42,385 bases of DNA. Origin: Candidatus Woesearchaeota archaeon. Lineage in GTDB: Archaea; Nanobdellota; Nanobdellia; Woesearchaeales; GW2011-AR9. The stretch lies in contig JABMOA010000006.1 of the NCBI GenBank assembly GCA_013204355.1, forward strand, positions 1-42,385. Direction: 5' to 3'. Position numbers and translations under genes: made by a program. Shown here piece after piece: positions 7,847 through 15,881 of this stretch (its first letter is position 1; each line of letters opens with the position of its first letter). Under the pieces are notes generated by a model. The model saw only the letters and a program-made list of their open reading frames with translations, was not told the origin of the DNA and did no database searches.

Positions 7847-9460
7847 CTAAACTGATTCTACAGGTTGTTCATGAACTTTTACCGCACGTCCAGAAGGGTC
7901 TGCCATTCCTTCAAATAGTTTACTCCAACGATAAGCTGTTGGTGAAGAGCATGCAATTGAAGGACCGACTTCAACGGTTAATATTTCATCTTCTGTGGGA
8001 TATTTATCTTCAAAAATTGATCTATAAAGATAAGCTTCTTTTGTATCAGGTGATTGAATAGGGAATCGTTGTTTTACATCAACCATCATTTGATCAGTCA
8101 CCATTTTTTCAGCATACTCTTTTAATGAATCTATCCAACCATAACCAACACCGTCAGAAAATTGTTCCTTTTGTCGCCATAAAACTGATTCAGGGATATA
8201 ACCTTCAAATGCTTTACGAAGTACATATTTTTCTGGTTTATCGCCACCACACATTTTATCTTGAGGGTCAAAACTCATTGCATAATCAAGGAAATCTTTT
8301 CCGAGGAAGGGTACACGAATTTCTATACCCCACGCCGCCATGGATTTGTTCGCACGTAAACAATCGTATTTACTTAGTTTCATTAATTTTCGTACAGTTT
8401 CATCATGAAATTCTTTTGTACTTGGAGCCATATGAAAATACAAATATCCTCCAAAAATTTCATCAGCACCTTCACCTGAAAGAATCATCTTGATTCCTAA
8501 ACTTTTAATTTTTCGTGCCATTAAGTACATTGGAGTGGACGCACGAATTGTTGTTACATCGTAGGTTTCAAGATGGTAAATTACATCATGTAATGCGTCT
8601 ATTCCTTGCTGGGCCGTAAATGTAAATTCGTGGTGTTTGCTCCCAATATGTTTTGCAACTATTCTTGCAAATTTTACATCAGGCGAGCCTTCTAACCCTA
8701 TTGAAAATGAATGAAGGCCTGGACGTACTTTAGCTGCTATTGAAGCTATAAGAGATGAATCTAACCCTCCTGAGATTAATACACCATAAGGTACATCTGA
8801 CATTAATTGTTTTCTAACAGAAATTTCTAATTCATCACGTAATTGTTTTAGTGAAACAGGAATAGTTGGATGTTCAACAGCCCATTTAGGTTTATACCAT
8901 TGGATAAATTCTTGTGTACTTCCAAGGAAATAATGTCCTGGTGGGAATTCTTTGATGCTGGTACAATATTTTAGAGCTTTCATTTCACTTGCTATATGGG
9001 TTGTTCCTTGGTCATCCCAACCAATATATAATGGTACAATTCCCATATGATCTCGTGCAATGAAATATTCTTTAGTTCTAGGGTCATAAATTGCAAAAGC
9101 GAAAATACCGTCTATTTTTTCCAAAAATTGTGGACCAAATTCATCATAGAGATATAGTAATATTTCACAATCAGATTTCGTTTGCCATTGATGTGGTTTT
9201 GTAAGTAGAGTTTTCAATTTTTGATGATCATATATTTCTCCGTTTGCAATAAGAATACGTTGTTTTGTGGTATCATAGAGAGGTTGAGCTCCATGATGGA
9301 CGTCAACAATGGATAATCGTTCATGTATTAAGATTGAATAGTTATCACTATAAATCCCACTTTCATCAGGTCCACGATGACGAATTTTTGATGCCATCTT
9401 TAAGGTTTTCCCCCTTTGAGTCTCATCCTTTATTCCAAATAATCCAATTATACCACACAT
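7847..9460 (-). CDS. asnB: Asparagine synthetase, glutamine-hydrolysing
   Basis: 537 residues. Starts MCGIIG, so Cys2 becomes the N-terminal nucleophile of the class II glutamine amidotransferase domain (about 1-190), with RHRGPD and IANGEIYDH motifs. The synthetase domain has the PP-loop SGGLDSS and GEGADEIFGGY. It makes asparagine from aspartate, glutamine and ATP. A strong AGGAGG ribosome site lies 6-12 bases before the ATG, and a TATA-like TTATAAATAA region (9516-9527) lies upstream; the palindrome 9489-9506 falls between them near the expected start of transcription. Neighbours asnS downstream and a divergent Lrp/AsnC regulator make an asparagine module. Confidence 0.95.
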   Translation of the reverse strand: MCGIIGLFGIKDETQRGKTLKMASKIRHRGPDESGIYSDNYSILIHERLSIVDVHHGAQPLYDTTKQRILIANGEIYDHQKLKTLLTKPHQWQTKSDCEILLYLYDEFGPQFLEKIDGIFAFAIYDPRTKEYFIARDHMGIVPLYIGWDDQGTTHIASEMKALKYCTSIKEFPPGHYFLGSTQEFIQWYKPKWAVEHPTIPVSLKQLRDELEISVRKQLMSDVPYGVLISGGLDSSLIASIAAKVRPGLHSFSIGLEGSPDVKFARIVAKHIGSKHHEFTFTAQQGIDALHDVIYHLETYDVTTIRASTPMYLMARKIKSLGIKMILSGEGADEIFGGYLYFHMAPSTKEFHDETVRKLMKLSKYDCLRANKSMAAWGIEIRVPFLGKDFLDYAMSFDPQDKMCGGDKPEKYVLRKAFEGYIPESVLWRQKEQFSDGVGYGWIDSLKEYAEKMVTDQMMVDVKQRFPIQSPDTKEAYLYRSIFEDKYPTEDEILTVEVGPSIACSSPTAYRWSKLFEGMADPSGRAVKVHEQPVESV

Positions 9461-9488
9461 TTTAATCCTCCTATATCTGAAGATGTTT

Positions 9489-9506
9489 TGGAAATCATTA
9501 TTTCCA
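9489..9506. promoter_or_regulatory. Operator-like palindrome in asnB promoter
   Basis: TGGAAAT and ATTTCCA, 7-bp perfect arms with a 4-base spacer. It lies downstream of the asnB TATA element and overlaps the likely transcription start. It shares the TGGAA/TTCCA half-site with two other palindromes in this intergenic region, so binding by the adjacent Lrp/AsnC protein is a reasonable inference. Confidence 0.55.
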
Positions 9507-9562
9507 TATCATCCGTTATTTATAATATTCAAGAGTGAGATTCTTTTTAAGCGTGTTTCAAA

Positions 9563-9587
9563 AATAATGGAAAAATACTCCATTATT
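9563..9587. promoter_or_regulatory. Operator-like palindrome between asnB and lrp promoters
   Basis: Arms AATAATGGA and TCCATTATT are perfectly complementary over 9 bp with a 7-base spacer. It lies between the two divergent promoters, just upstream of the regulator's TATA box (9596-9605). Confidence 0.55.
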
Positions 9588-9607
9588 ACGGAAAGTATAT
9601 AAATAAG

Positions 9608-9623
9608 TGGAACATATGTTCCA
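9608..9623. promoter_or_regulatory. Operator-like palindrome overlapping the lrp start
   Basis: TGGAACATATGTTCCA, a perfect 16-bp palindrome. It lies between the TATA box TATATAAATA (9596-9605) and the ATG at 9626, where bound protein would block initiation. This is the layout expected for autorepression by an Lrp-type regulator. Confidence 0.65.
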
Positions 9624-9625
9624 TT

Positions 9626-10069
9626 ATGAATTATACACCAGACGAGAAAGATAAAAAGATTTTAGAGATATTAGAAGAACATGCTGATTACCCTACAAGA
9701 AAGATTGCAAAAAAGACATTATTGCCAATCACTACGGTCCACAATAGGATCACAAAGTTACGTAAGGAAGGTATCATCAAAAAGTTTACAATTGAACTTG
9801 ATTATGCTAAAGTAGATTTAGGTCAGCTTGCATATATCCTTGTTTCCACAAATTTGCAAGCACTTCGTGAGAAAAAAAGAACTCAATATGATGTGGTGAA
9901 GGAAATTAAGAGGTTAGGAGTAGTACGTGCTGATATTGTATCTGGAGGAACAGACATTGTTGTTATTGTTAGAGTTAAAGATGTTTCTGCCTATGATAAA
10001 TTTCTTCTGGGAAAATTACAGAAGATTGAAGGGATTGATAAAACACAAACGTTGATGGTCATTCATTGA
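9626..10069 (+). CDS. Lrp/AsnC family transcription regulator
   Basis: 147 residues. N-terminal winged helix-turn-helix (about 6-60: DEKDKKILEILEEHADYPTRKIAKKTLLPITTVHNRITKLRKEGII) and a C-terminal RAM/AsnC ligand-binding domain ending in a TQTLMVI strand. Length is normal for the family. Divergent from asnB with a 165-base intergenic region that contains three palindromes sharing TGGAA/TTCCA half-sites. Most likely it senses an amino acid, plausibly asparagine, and controls asnB-asnS and itself; the effector is inference. Probably leaderless. Confidence 0.9.
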   Translation: MNYTPDEKDKKILEILEEHADYPTRKIAKKTLLPITTVHNRITKLRKEGIIKKFTIELDYAKVDLGQLAYILVSTNLQALREKKRTQYDVVKEIKRLGVVRADIVSGGTDIVVIVRVKDVSAYDKFLLGKLQKIEGIDKTQTLMVIH

Positions 10070-10099
10070 GGGATTATTTTAAGTGTGCTAAAACTTGTA

Positions 10100-10357
10100 C
10101 TGTAACATTAAATTCTTTGAAATGTTTCATCGGTTCTTGAACGGCATGTGGACTTCTATCAACTGTTGTGAGAATTACGCCTTCGGATGCAAGAATAATC
10201 CCGAGTAACCATTCGAAATTCCTAATTCTTAAAAAAACTTTGGTTTTAGTTATTTAATTTTATCTAAAATCCATCTTCCTTTCTCTGGCACAATTATGGA
10301 TATTTTTTTGATAGATTCGTATTCAAGTTTTTTTAGTTGTTCTATATCCATATCCAT
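10100..10357 (-). pseudogene. Broken copy of the neighbouring SAM methyltransferase gene
   Basis: Reads clearly as a decayed duplicate of the 5' half of 14575-15105 (it aligns to about 14851-15105). Translation from 10357 gives MDMDIEQLKKLEYES and then GRWILDKIK before a TAA at 10250-10252, where the intact gene has CAA (Gln). Beyond the stop it keeps long near-identical stretches with small deletions (near 10205-10235), and the 3' half of the gene is absent. It sits just downstream of kinase 1 on the same strand. The remaining 30 bases up to the Lrp gene show nothing. Confidence 0.85.
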
Positions 10358-10403
10358 GATAGTTCTAGGAATGATATAAACTTTCCAAAATTTTAATTGA
10401 TAC

Positions 10404-11975
10404 TTATTCTTTGGGTTTTCTAAATTCTATGATTTTCTCTTTAGAAACAACACGAGGTTCGCTTGGCCCTTCATACATAATAGCATAGACTTTACCCACA
10501 TGTAGATCTCTGTAGGTTCCTTCAATTTTGGTGATTTCATCTCCAACCTGAACAACAAAATAATTCTCTTGAAGATGGTTCCTTCCTGTCTTTTCATCTA
10601 AAAAAATATCTAATTTATGGTCTAATACCAAAAAAGGAGGAGTCATATAAACTACAGATTGTTTTATATCTTCTGGGGGTTCGAGTCCAGTTAATGCATA
10701 CACCTTTCTTCCCTGCGTTTCAAGAAGATTTTTTGGATTTATAGTAACACCACTAATATCTTTATAATCACAATACCCAATCACCTCTTGATCTAATGAA
10801 GGTTCTATTTTTTTTCTATCAGTTGTGTTTAATGCTTTAAAATCTTTAATTATACCATATGGAATAATCGCAGATAAAGATCCTATAAAAATTGTTATTA
10901 ATCCTGTGATTGTAATTCCAAGAGCAATTCCAAAATTTTCGGGACCAGAATTTACAATTTTCTCAAAAAGTTCATAAGTTACTCCAGCACCAAGAATTGA
11001 ACCTGTTAATAGAGCAGGAAATAATATAGCTTCACCCCTTATTGATTTCCTCCGAAACGGATGATTTTCACTATAGAGTCTTAAAACATCTTTGGGTGTA
11101 TAATCTTTATGCCATGCATTTTGGATTGCAAGTGTTTGTTGATCTAATGTTATAATGTTTGTTCTTGGTGGTGTTTGTGTGCTGTGAATACTCGGGGAGA
11201 TATTTAGTTCATAACGATCTTGAGGATTTTCTGCAAGAAGCATCTTTAATGTGAGTTTAAGTTCAGGTGTTAATCTAGAAAATGATTCAAGATCAGGACG
11301 CCACTGAGGGTCATGATTGTTTAATCCTTTGTTTGTTACAAGTGCAAAAAGTGTTGCGCCTAAAGAATACCTATCAGTTGCAGTTGTTAGTCGGTCTCTG
11401 TTAGAAGGATCATGTTGTTCTGGGCTCCAATAAGGAATGGTTCCAATCCCCATACTTTTGGTATCTGTATCTTCGCCATCTAGTTTTGCAATTCCAAAAT
11501 CTATGATTTTAACAATACCTTGATTTGTGACCATTATATTTTTTGGACTAATATCTCTGTGAATTATCCCTCTTTCATGAGCTGCATCTAAGCCAAAGAG
11601 TGCTTGATTGCAGAGATCTTCTAATTCTTTATTTGTATGAAGGTGTCCCCTATCTAATCTTTTTTGTAAGGATTCTCCTTCTACCCATTCAAAGGCAATA
11701 TAATGTTTTGGCACACCACGAGAATCTGTTTCTTGCCATGCATCTTGAAGATTAACAATATTGGGATGATTTAAATCTCTTGCAATGCTAGCTTCACGTA
11801 AAAAACGATCTATGGAAAAATTATCCTCAAGCACCATTTCCTTAACTGCATGAATTTCTCCAGATTCTGTAATTCCCTTATAGACAACTCCATGATGTCC
11901 TCTTCCTGCAAAAATTAATGAGGTATAACGCTCATTTGTTGTTCTTGATGATAATTCCAAATAAGAATCAGTCAT
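10404..11975 (-). CDS. Membrane-bound eukaryotic-type Ser/Thr protein kinase
   Basis: 523 residues. Kinase domain about 17-265 with GRGHHGVV (24-31), Lys45 in AVK, HRDISPKN with catalytic Asp141, DFG at 159-161 and SPEQ in the activation-segment end; all key residues are present, so it should be active. Two long hydrophobic segments follow (about 320-375), then a ~140-residue beta-rich C-terminal domain of unknown kind, presumably a sensor or adaptor. Preceded by a GAGG ribosome site. A 7-bp inverted repeat (12036-12042 / 12059-12065) lies in the upstream region. A second 523-residue kinase, divergently oriented, lies beyond the YbaK-like gene. Targets are unknown. Confidence 0.85.
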   Translation of the reverse strand: MTDSYLELSSRTTNERYTSLIFAGRGHHGVVYKGITESGEIHAVKEMVLEDNFSIDRFLREASIARDLNHPNIVNLQDAWQETDSRGVPKHYIAFEWVEGESLQKRLDRGHLHTNKELEDLCNQALFGLDAAHERGIIHRDISPKNIMVTNQGIVKIIDFGIAKLDGEDTDTKSMGIGTIPYWSPEQHDPSNRDRLTTATDRYSLGATLFALVTNKGLNNHDPQWRPDLESFSRLTPELKLTLKMLLAENPQDRYELNISPSIHSTQTPPRTNIITLDQQTLAIQNAWHKDYTPKDVLRLYSENHPFRRKSIRGEAILFPALLTGSILGAGVTYELFEKIVNSGPENFGIALGITITGLITIFIGSLSAIIPYGIIKDFKALNTTDRKKIEPSLDQEVIGYCDYKDISGVTINPKNLLETQGRKVYALTGLEPPEDIKQSVVYMTPPFLVLDHKLDIFLDEKTGRNHLQENYFVVQVGDEITKIEGTYRDLHVGKVYAIMYEGPSEPRVVSKEKIIEFRKPKE

Positions 11976-12158
11976 TTTTAAAAACCTCTGATTTAATTAG
12001 TAAAGAAAAAAGTTTATGTATTGTAAATAATATGTGTGTGTTCATTGTTCTACTCTATAACACACCTCTAAAAACCTTATCATCTTAAAACAAGCTAATA
12101 CTTATAAATATTATGGACATTTTTGAAGGATATTTTTTTTCAAAATAAGTTGCAAAAT

Positions 12159-12734
12159 TTATTGTTGTTTCCATAAATGCACATAATCATCAAATTCTGC
12201 TTTTAGGATTGAATGGATTGCATCATAGGGAAGATGCATGGAAGTTCTATGTGATTTTTCATGTATTCCTCCTACTGAAATATCCACTAATCTTCCTTGT
12301 AATTCTGGTTTATTTAAAACAATTAATCCTGTAATTTCGTAGCCCATGCTTGATGCAAGAGGAAATGGGGTACAGGTTCCTGGTTCCATGTGTAGAGGTA
12401 ATCTTTCTGCAGCACAAGGTCTATATCCTTTTGCTTTTTTGTGTTTAATTCCTAATATTTCTGCAAAAATATCTTCAGTTGGAATCCTACCCTCTTCTGG
12501 CGTGATGATCCCCCATAGTTCTCCGTGCCCTCTAAAATAGAGAGCTTTTACCATTTGATTTAATGTCCAATCTCCAGGATGTGTTTCTTGTAAAAGGTCT
12601 AATTTTTCTTGACAGGTAGACGTAGATTTGGAATGATAAATTAATTTTGGTTCTAAACCTAGTAATTTTGCATGATCCATGACGTATTGTTGTTCAAGAT
12701 CTAATTCTAGTTTTGTTTGTGTTGTTAGTTGCAT
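12159..12734 (-). CDS. YbaK/aminoacyl-tRNA deacylase-like protein
   Basis: 191 residues. Features resembling the YbaK/ProX editing domain: MVKALYFRG (conserved Lys in a beta strand), the segment PTEDIFAEILGIKHKKAKGY, GTCTPFPLA (the family's G-x-x-x-P-F turn) and DISVGGIHEKSHRTSMHLPYDAI near the end. Such domains clear misacylated tRNAs. The similarity is moderate and the length is somewhat above the ~155 residues usual for the family. The first 40 residues are an extra helical part. The start codon lies inside a 23-bp tandem duplication. It lies upstream of kinase 1 on the same strand with a 183-base gap that holds that kinase's promoter. Confidence 0.5.
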   Translation of the reverse strand: MQLTTQTKLELDLEQQYVMDHAKLLGLEPKLIYHSKSTSTCQEKLDLLQETHPGDWTLNQMVKALYFRGHGELWGIITPEEGRIPTEDIFAEILGIKHKKAKGYRPCAAERLPLHMEPGTCTPFPLASSMGYEITGLIVLNKPELQGRLVDISVGGIHEKSHRTSMHLPYDAIHSILKAEFDDYVHLWKQQ

Positions 12735-12757
12735 TTTGTTTGTGTTGTTAGTTGCAT
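12712..12757. repeat. 23-bp tandem duplication across a start codon
   Basis: Two identical 23-bp units, 12712-12734 and 12735-12757, covering the first eight codons of the YbaK-like gene including its ATG. The upstream copy carries a second ATG (12757) that is out of frame and hits a stop after ten codons, so only the inner ATG at 12734 opens the gene. Confidence 0.85.
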
Positions 12758-12944
12758 TTTGTGTTCTTCTTAAATTAAAATGGTTCTAGTTAAAACCTAT
12801 TTAAATTTACTCCAAAATTAATGGCATTTAAGAGTAGGATCCAAATACATTAATCACTATAATAGAGTAGTAAATATGGGAAACTTTATAAACTAAATCA
12901 TTATTTTTCTATAATATTGATATATTTAAGATATTATAAGGCAT

Positions 12945-14516
12945 ATGACAGAGATAGGAACTTTTGGAAATGGAAGGATTGAAGTTGGGGATAGGGTTTA
13001 TTCTCTAGATGAATTACTAGGCCAAACTTCTCGTTCAAAGGTTTGGAGAGCTAACAATGGTGAAAAGGATGTTGCTCTTAAAATGATGATTCTTAATACA
13101 GATGCTGGACTTTCAGATATGGAAGATCTCAATGTTATTGGAGATGTTGAAAGTAGAGTAGCAGTATACCGAAATTTAAATCATCCTCATATTACTAATT
13201 TAGAAGATTTCTTTTTTATTGATAGTGGAATTGTGGAATGGCCAGTTGTTGTCCGAGAATATGTTGCAGGTCAAACTTTAGATGAAAAAATGGATAAAGG
13301 TTACATACCAACTAATGAAGAAGCTCTCAACATATTTAAAACGTTACTTAACGTTACTAATTATTTAGAATCATTTGGCAGAGAAATTGTTAATAGAGAT
13401 ATTAAACCCTCCAATATTTTGATTGGTGAAGAGGGGACAATTAAATTAACTGACTTTGAAATCTGTACAACTTCAGCTGGTACAACTACTGGGGGTCGTG
13501 GAACTTTTGAATATATGTCACCTGAACAAATGTTAGGCGGAACACCAACTTCTATGTGGGACAGATATTCAATTGCTAAAACCATGGAACATCTTCTAAC
13601 TGGAAAAACTCCAGGATTTGGTAAACAAGTTGTTTTGAATGGTGGTATATTGGATGGTATTTTATCAAAAATGACTGATCCAGATCCAAAATTTAGATAT
13701 AATACTTCAAAACAAATTTTAGCAGAATTAGAATTTAATGAAAAGACCGGAACTCAACTTGTGCAGGTTAAACGTCAAAAGATTGTTTCTTCAAATGAAG
13801 TAGAAGTACATAAAACTGTTGTAGATACAAAAAGAGATTTATGGTTATTGGACCAGTTTGGTGAAAAAGATTTAGCAGTAGGACTATATGATTTTATGCA
13901 AAGAGTTGAAGGGACTCCATTATATAAAAGAGCAGCGTTAGTAGCATCCGCTGTAAGAATGGCGATAGGAGAAGATAGAATTGATTCCGAAATATTAGAT
14001 CAGTTAAAATACTTAAGTCAATGTAAAATTTATTCAAGAGATATTGTGGTAGTTGATAAACCATGGGGAGAATTAGTTACTGATTTAGTGGGCTATAATG
14101 GTTATTGTCTTCCTGAGGAAACAAACATCCCATATTTTTTTGAAAATCTCAAAAAATGGAATTTTCATGGTCTGGATAACAAGTCATGTGAAGCTTTACA
14201 CAAAGATATTCAATCAATTTCGGATCGTACCTTTTTGGGATCAGTGGTGGGGTTGCTTGTAGGAGGTTTAGGTTTTGGGTATTCTGTTTATGAATTATCT
14301 GGGAGTTCGTATGGAGCATTTCTTGCTGGTATTGTTGGTGTAATTGGTTCAGGTGTTGCTGGTGCTAGGTATAGCACAAAAGTTGAATCTGCGAAGAGAT
14401 TAGAATATGAAAAATCTTCTCAAAAGAATCCTTGTTTGAAAACTATTTCAGGACATGAGGTTATATTGTATACATTCTTACCAGAATATATGGGAGATCC
14501 ATTAAAATCATCATAG
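12945..14516 (+). CDS. Kinase-like membrane protein with altered catalytic motifs
   Basis: 523 residues, same length as the kinase at 10404-11975 and similar in plan. Lys46 in VALK and Asp152 in NRDIKPSN are present, followed by DFE (170-172) in place of DFG and GTFEYMSPEQ. The Gly-rich loop is degenerate (GQTSRSKV), HRD has become NRD, and Glu replaces the DFG glycine, so activity is doubtful; the core Lys, Asp and Asn remain. A long middle segment is helical, and a glycine-rich pair of hydrophobic segments (GSVVGLLVGGLGFGYSVYEL and SYGAFLAGIVGVIGSGVAG) lies near the C-terminus. Leaderless start with TATA-like GATATATTTAAG upstream. May be a pseudokinase partner of kinase 1. Confidence 0.8.
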   Translation: MTEIGTFGNGRIEVGDRVYSLDELLGQTSRSKVWRANNGEKDVALKMMILNTDAGLSDMEDLNVIGDVESRVAVYRNLNHPHITNLEDFFFIDSGIVEWPVVVREYVAGQTLDEKMDKGYIPTNEEALNIFKTLLNVTNYLESFGREIVNRDIKPSNILIGEEGTIKLTDFEICTTSAGTTTGGRGTFEYMSPEQMLGGTPTSMWDRYSIAKTMEHLLTGKTPGFGKQVVLNGGILDGILSKMTDPDPKFRYNTSKQILAELEFNEKTGTQLVQVKRQKIVSSNEVEVHKTVVDTKRDLWLLDQFGEKDLAVGLYDFMQRVEGTPLYKRAALVASAVRMAIGEDRIDSEILDQLKYLSQCKIYSRDIVVVDKPWGELVTDLVGYNGYCLPEETNIPYFFENLKKWNFHGLDNKSCEALHKDIQSISDRTFLGSVVGLLVGGLGFGYSVYELSGSSYGAFLAGIVGVIGSGVAGARYSTKVESAKRLEYEKSSQKNPCLKTISGHEVILYTFLPEYMGDPLKSS

Positions 14517-14574
14517 AAATTCGGTTTGACAACAAAATTTTAGTATATAACCTTGGATTAAATTGTTCTAATTA

Positions 14575-15105
14575 TTATTTCAATATGCTATAACTCATCC
14601 CATTTCCAATTTTAATCATTTCTGTATTTAATTTTGGATGTACTTGAATCTTTTCTTTGAATTCGTAACATCCTGGCAAGTCTATATTATCTGCGACTAG
14701 CACACCATCTTTTGAAAGAATTTTGATGCAATTTTCTAAAACGTTAATGTATTCTTTATTTGCAAAATCTAAAAGGATCATGTCAAACCTTATATTTTCT
14801 TGTGCAAGTTCTTCCACATATTTCACACCGTCACCAAGAATTACGTGAGCTGTAACATTGAATTCTTTGAAATTTTTCATTGCCTCCTGGACCGCATGCG
14901 GACTTGTATCAACTGTTGTGAGAATTGCGCCTTCAGATGCGAGAATAATGCCAGAATATCCGTTTGCTGTTCCTAATTCTAAAATTGTTTTTGGTTTTAG
15001 TTGTTTAATTTTATCTAAAATCCATCTTCCTTTTTCTGATCCGATGATAGGAACTTTTCTTTCTATGGATTCTTGTTCAAGTTTTTTTAGTTGTTCTATA
15101 ATCAT
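14575..15105 (-). CDS. Class I SAM-dependent methyltransferase, O-methyltransferase-like
   Basis: 176 residues from the ATG at 15105 (MIIEQLKKLEQ). I chose this start over one 14 codons upstream because TTTATATATTT (about 15123-15135) is a TATA box ending roughly 20 bases before it. Motif I is TILELGTANGYSGI, followed by the acidic strand end TTVDTSP, motif GDGVKYVEEL, FDMILLDFANKEYINVLE and VADNIDLPG, the order seen in the catechol/caffeoyl-CoA O-methyltransferase type. Substrate unknown. A decayed copy of the first half lies at 10100-10357. Convergent with the kinase-like gene (58-base gap). Confidence 0.85.
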   Translation of the reverse strand: MIIEQLKKLEQESIERKVPIIGSEKGRWILDKIKQLKPKTILELGTANGYSGIILASEGAILTTVDTSPHAVQEAMKNFKEFNVTAHVILGDGVKYVEELAQENIRFDMILLDFANKEYINVLENCIKILSKDGVLVADNIDLPGCYEFKEKIQVHPKLNTEMIKIGNGMSYSILK

Positions 15106-15158
15106 TTTTATTGTCAGAATTGTAAAAATATATAAACGTTTATGCATTTTCTAGTAAT

Positions 15159-15863
15159 ATGAAACATAAACATCGGTATTGGGGTTATGTTGGATTATTA
15201 GTAGTTATGTTGATTTTTGGGTACTTGAATTATTTTTTTGATTTGAAACAATTCGCTGATCCTATCTTTGTTCGTGATTTTTTATTAAGTTTTGGTGTAT
15301 GGAGTTATCTTGTATATATGGTCATGTTACTTGCAACAATTCCTTTACCAATTCCTTCAACGCCTGTTGTATTAGCTGGTGGTTATGTGTTTGGTACAAT
15401 TGTTGGTACAATCTTGTCTTTAATTGCGGGTGCTATGGGGAGTAGTATTGCATTCCTTTTAACACGTAAATATGGGCGACCGATGTTAGAAAGATTAGTT
15501 GATAAACACCATATAATTCAGTTCAACCATATTTTTAAGAAGCGTGGCACATCAGCTGCATTTGTTTCTTATACAATTCCTACATTTCCTTCAGATGCAA
15601 TTAGTTTAATGCTTGGTTTGACAAAGATGTCATTTCACACATTTTTATTATTGTATTTCTTTGCACATATTCCACGATATTTAATTCTCAATTCTATTGG
15701 AAGTGATCTTTTTCATGGATTCTCTGCGACCACCTTTGTTGTATTGATCCTAGCACTAGGATTGATTCTTGTTGCTTTATTTAGAGAAAGGTTAAAGAAA
15801 GTTTTCTTTAAAGAATTGCATGAAGTTGAAAAAGAAGTAAAAAAGTTAGAAAAGGAAATTTAA
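15159..15863 (+). CDS. VTT-domain membrane protein (TVP38/TMEM64 family)
   Basis: 234 residues with about six hydrophobic segments. The core IPLPIPSTPVVLAGGYVFG followed by GAMGSSIAFLLTRKYGR and IPTFPSDAISLMLGLTKMS is the VTT/SNARE-associated pattern of the TVP38/TMEM64/DedA-related families, which are linked to lipid scrambling or membrane homeostasis. The C-terminus is a charged helix (EVEKEVKKLEKEI). Divergent from the methyltransferase gene with 53 bases between starts. Function within the cell is inferred from family only. Confidence 0.85.
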   Translation: MKHKHRYWGYVGLLVVMLIFGYLNYFFDLKQFADPIFVRDFLLSFGVWSYLVYMVMLLATIPLPIPSTPVVLAGGYVFGTIVGTILSLIAGAMGSSIAFLLTRKYGRPMLERLVDKHHIIQFNHIFKKRGTSAAFVSYTIPTFPSDAISLMLGLTKMSFHTFLLLYFFAHIPRYLILNSIGSDLFHGFSATTFVVLILALGLILVALFRERLKKVFFKELHEVEKEVKKLEKEI

Positions 15864-15881
15864 AAGAATCATTACTTTTTA

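Noticed and set aside
12036..12065. GTGTGTT/AACACAC inverted repeat upstream of kinase 1 as an operator
   Set aside because: Arms are simple low-complexity sequence with a 16-base spacer and no second copy, so I leave it as a remark only.
15106..15147. Longer N-terminus for the methyltransferase
   Set aside because: A good TATA box lies inside that segment, and the pseudogene copy also loses similarity upstream of the inner start.
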